From the NCBI GenBank assembly GCA_964573115.1, contig CAZNIP010000158.1, positions 1 through 5,589 on the forward strand: a DNA stretch of 5,589 bases, given 5' to 3'. Positions 5,574 through 5,589 of the stretch are shown piece after piece. The notes under the pieces are model-generated. The model was not told the DNA's origin, made no database searches, and was given only the letters and a program-made list of their open reading frames with translations. This DNA comes from CAYOID01 sp964573115 (lineage in GTDB: Bacteria; Desulfobacterota; Desulfovibrionia; Desulfovibrionales; Desulfothermaceae). The stretch's first letter is position 1. Each line of letters starts with the position of its first letter. The position numbers and the translations under genes are program-made.

Positions 5574-5589
5574 GAGGGTTGAGGGTTGA
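5574..5589 (+). repeat. Heptamer tandem repeat at window edge
   Basis: GAGGGTT is repeated twice in tandem (5574-5580 and 5581-5587), and a further GA runs to the last base. The array is cut by the window end, so its true copy number is unknown. Two copies alone could be chance. Confidence 0.4.

Overview
The window reads as a compact, high-GC, almost entirely plus-strand block from an anaerobic bacterium. The best guess is a Desulfovibrio-like member of the Desulfobacterota. The clues are the MetV/MetF pair of the type found with heterodisulfide-reductase-like complexes, a soluble PAS histidine kinase with an NtrC-class partner, and an archaemetzincin. Taxonomy is an inference from gene content; no rRNA or other marker is present.

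Region 1 (1-1346) holds the 3' part of a metV-like gene (MTHFR C-terminal, cysteine-rich domain). It overlaps a complete metF-like methylenetetrahydrofolate reductase by an ATGA junction. The pair would catalyse the methylene-THF/methyl-THF step of the methyl branch of the Wood-Ljungdahl pathway or of one-carbon metabolism. Region 2 (1347-1794) is a stand-alone receiver-domain protein with a strong Shine-Dalgarno sequence 55 nt after metF, probably in the same transcript. Region 3 (1795-2068) is a 274-nt non-coding gap. It holds a candidate intrinsic terminator (imperfect 13-bp stem followed by a T-rich run) and a GC-rich leader with several inverted repeats.

Region 4 (2069-5534) is a tightly packed three-gene unit with 4-nt stop/start overlaps at both junctions. 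It encodes a cytosolic histidine kinase (Rossmann-like domain, cysteine-containing PAS domain, HisKA, HATPase), a sigma-54-type NtrC-family response regulator with a GAFTDA loop, and an archaemetzincin-family zinc metalloprotease. A strong 12-bp hairpin follows the last gene, then a short heptamer tandem repeat runs to the window edge.

Read together, a soluble kinase apparently equipped to sense an intracellular nucleotide or redox signal could phosphorylate the NtrC-type regulator, and possibly the single-domain receiver, to adjust sigma-54-dependent transcription. The methyl-branch reductase genes next door make one-carbon or redox metabolism a reasonable target. That wiring is inferred from gene order only. 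No sigma-54 promoter was recognised in the window. The most notable points are the Rossmann-PAS kinase architecture and the translational coupling of an archaemetzincin to a two-component system.
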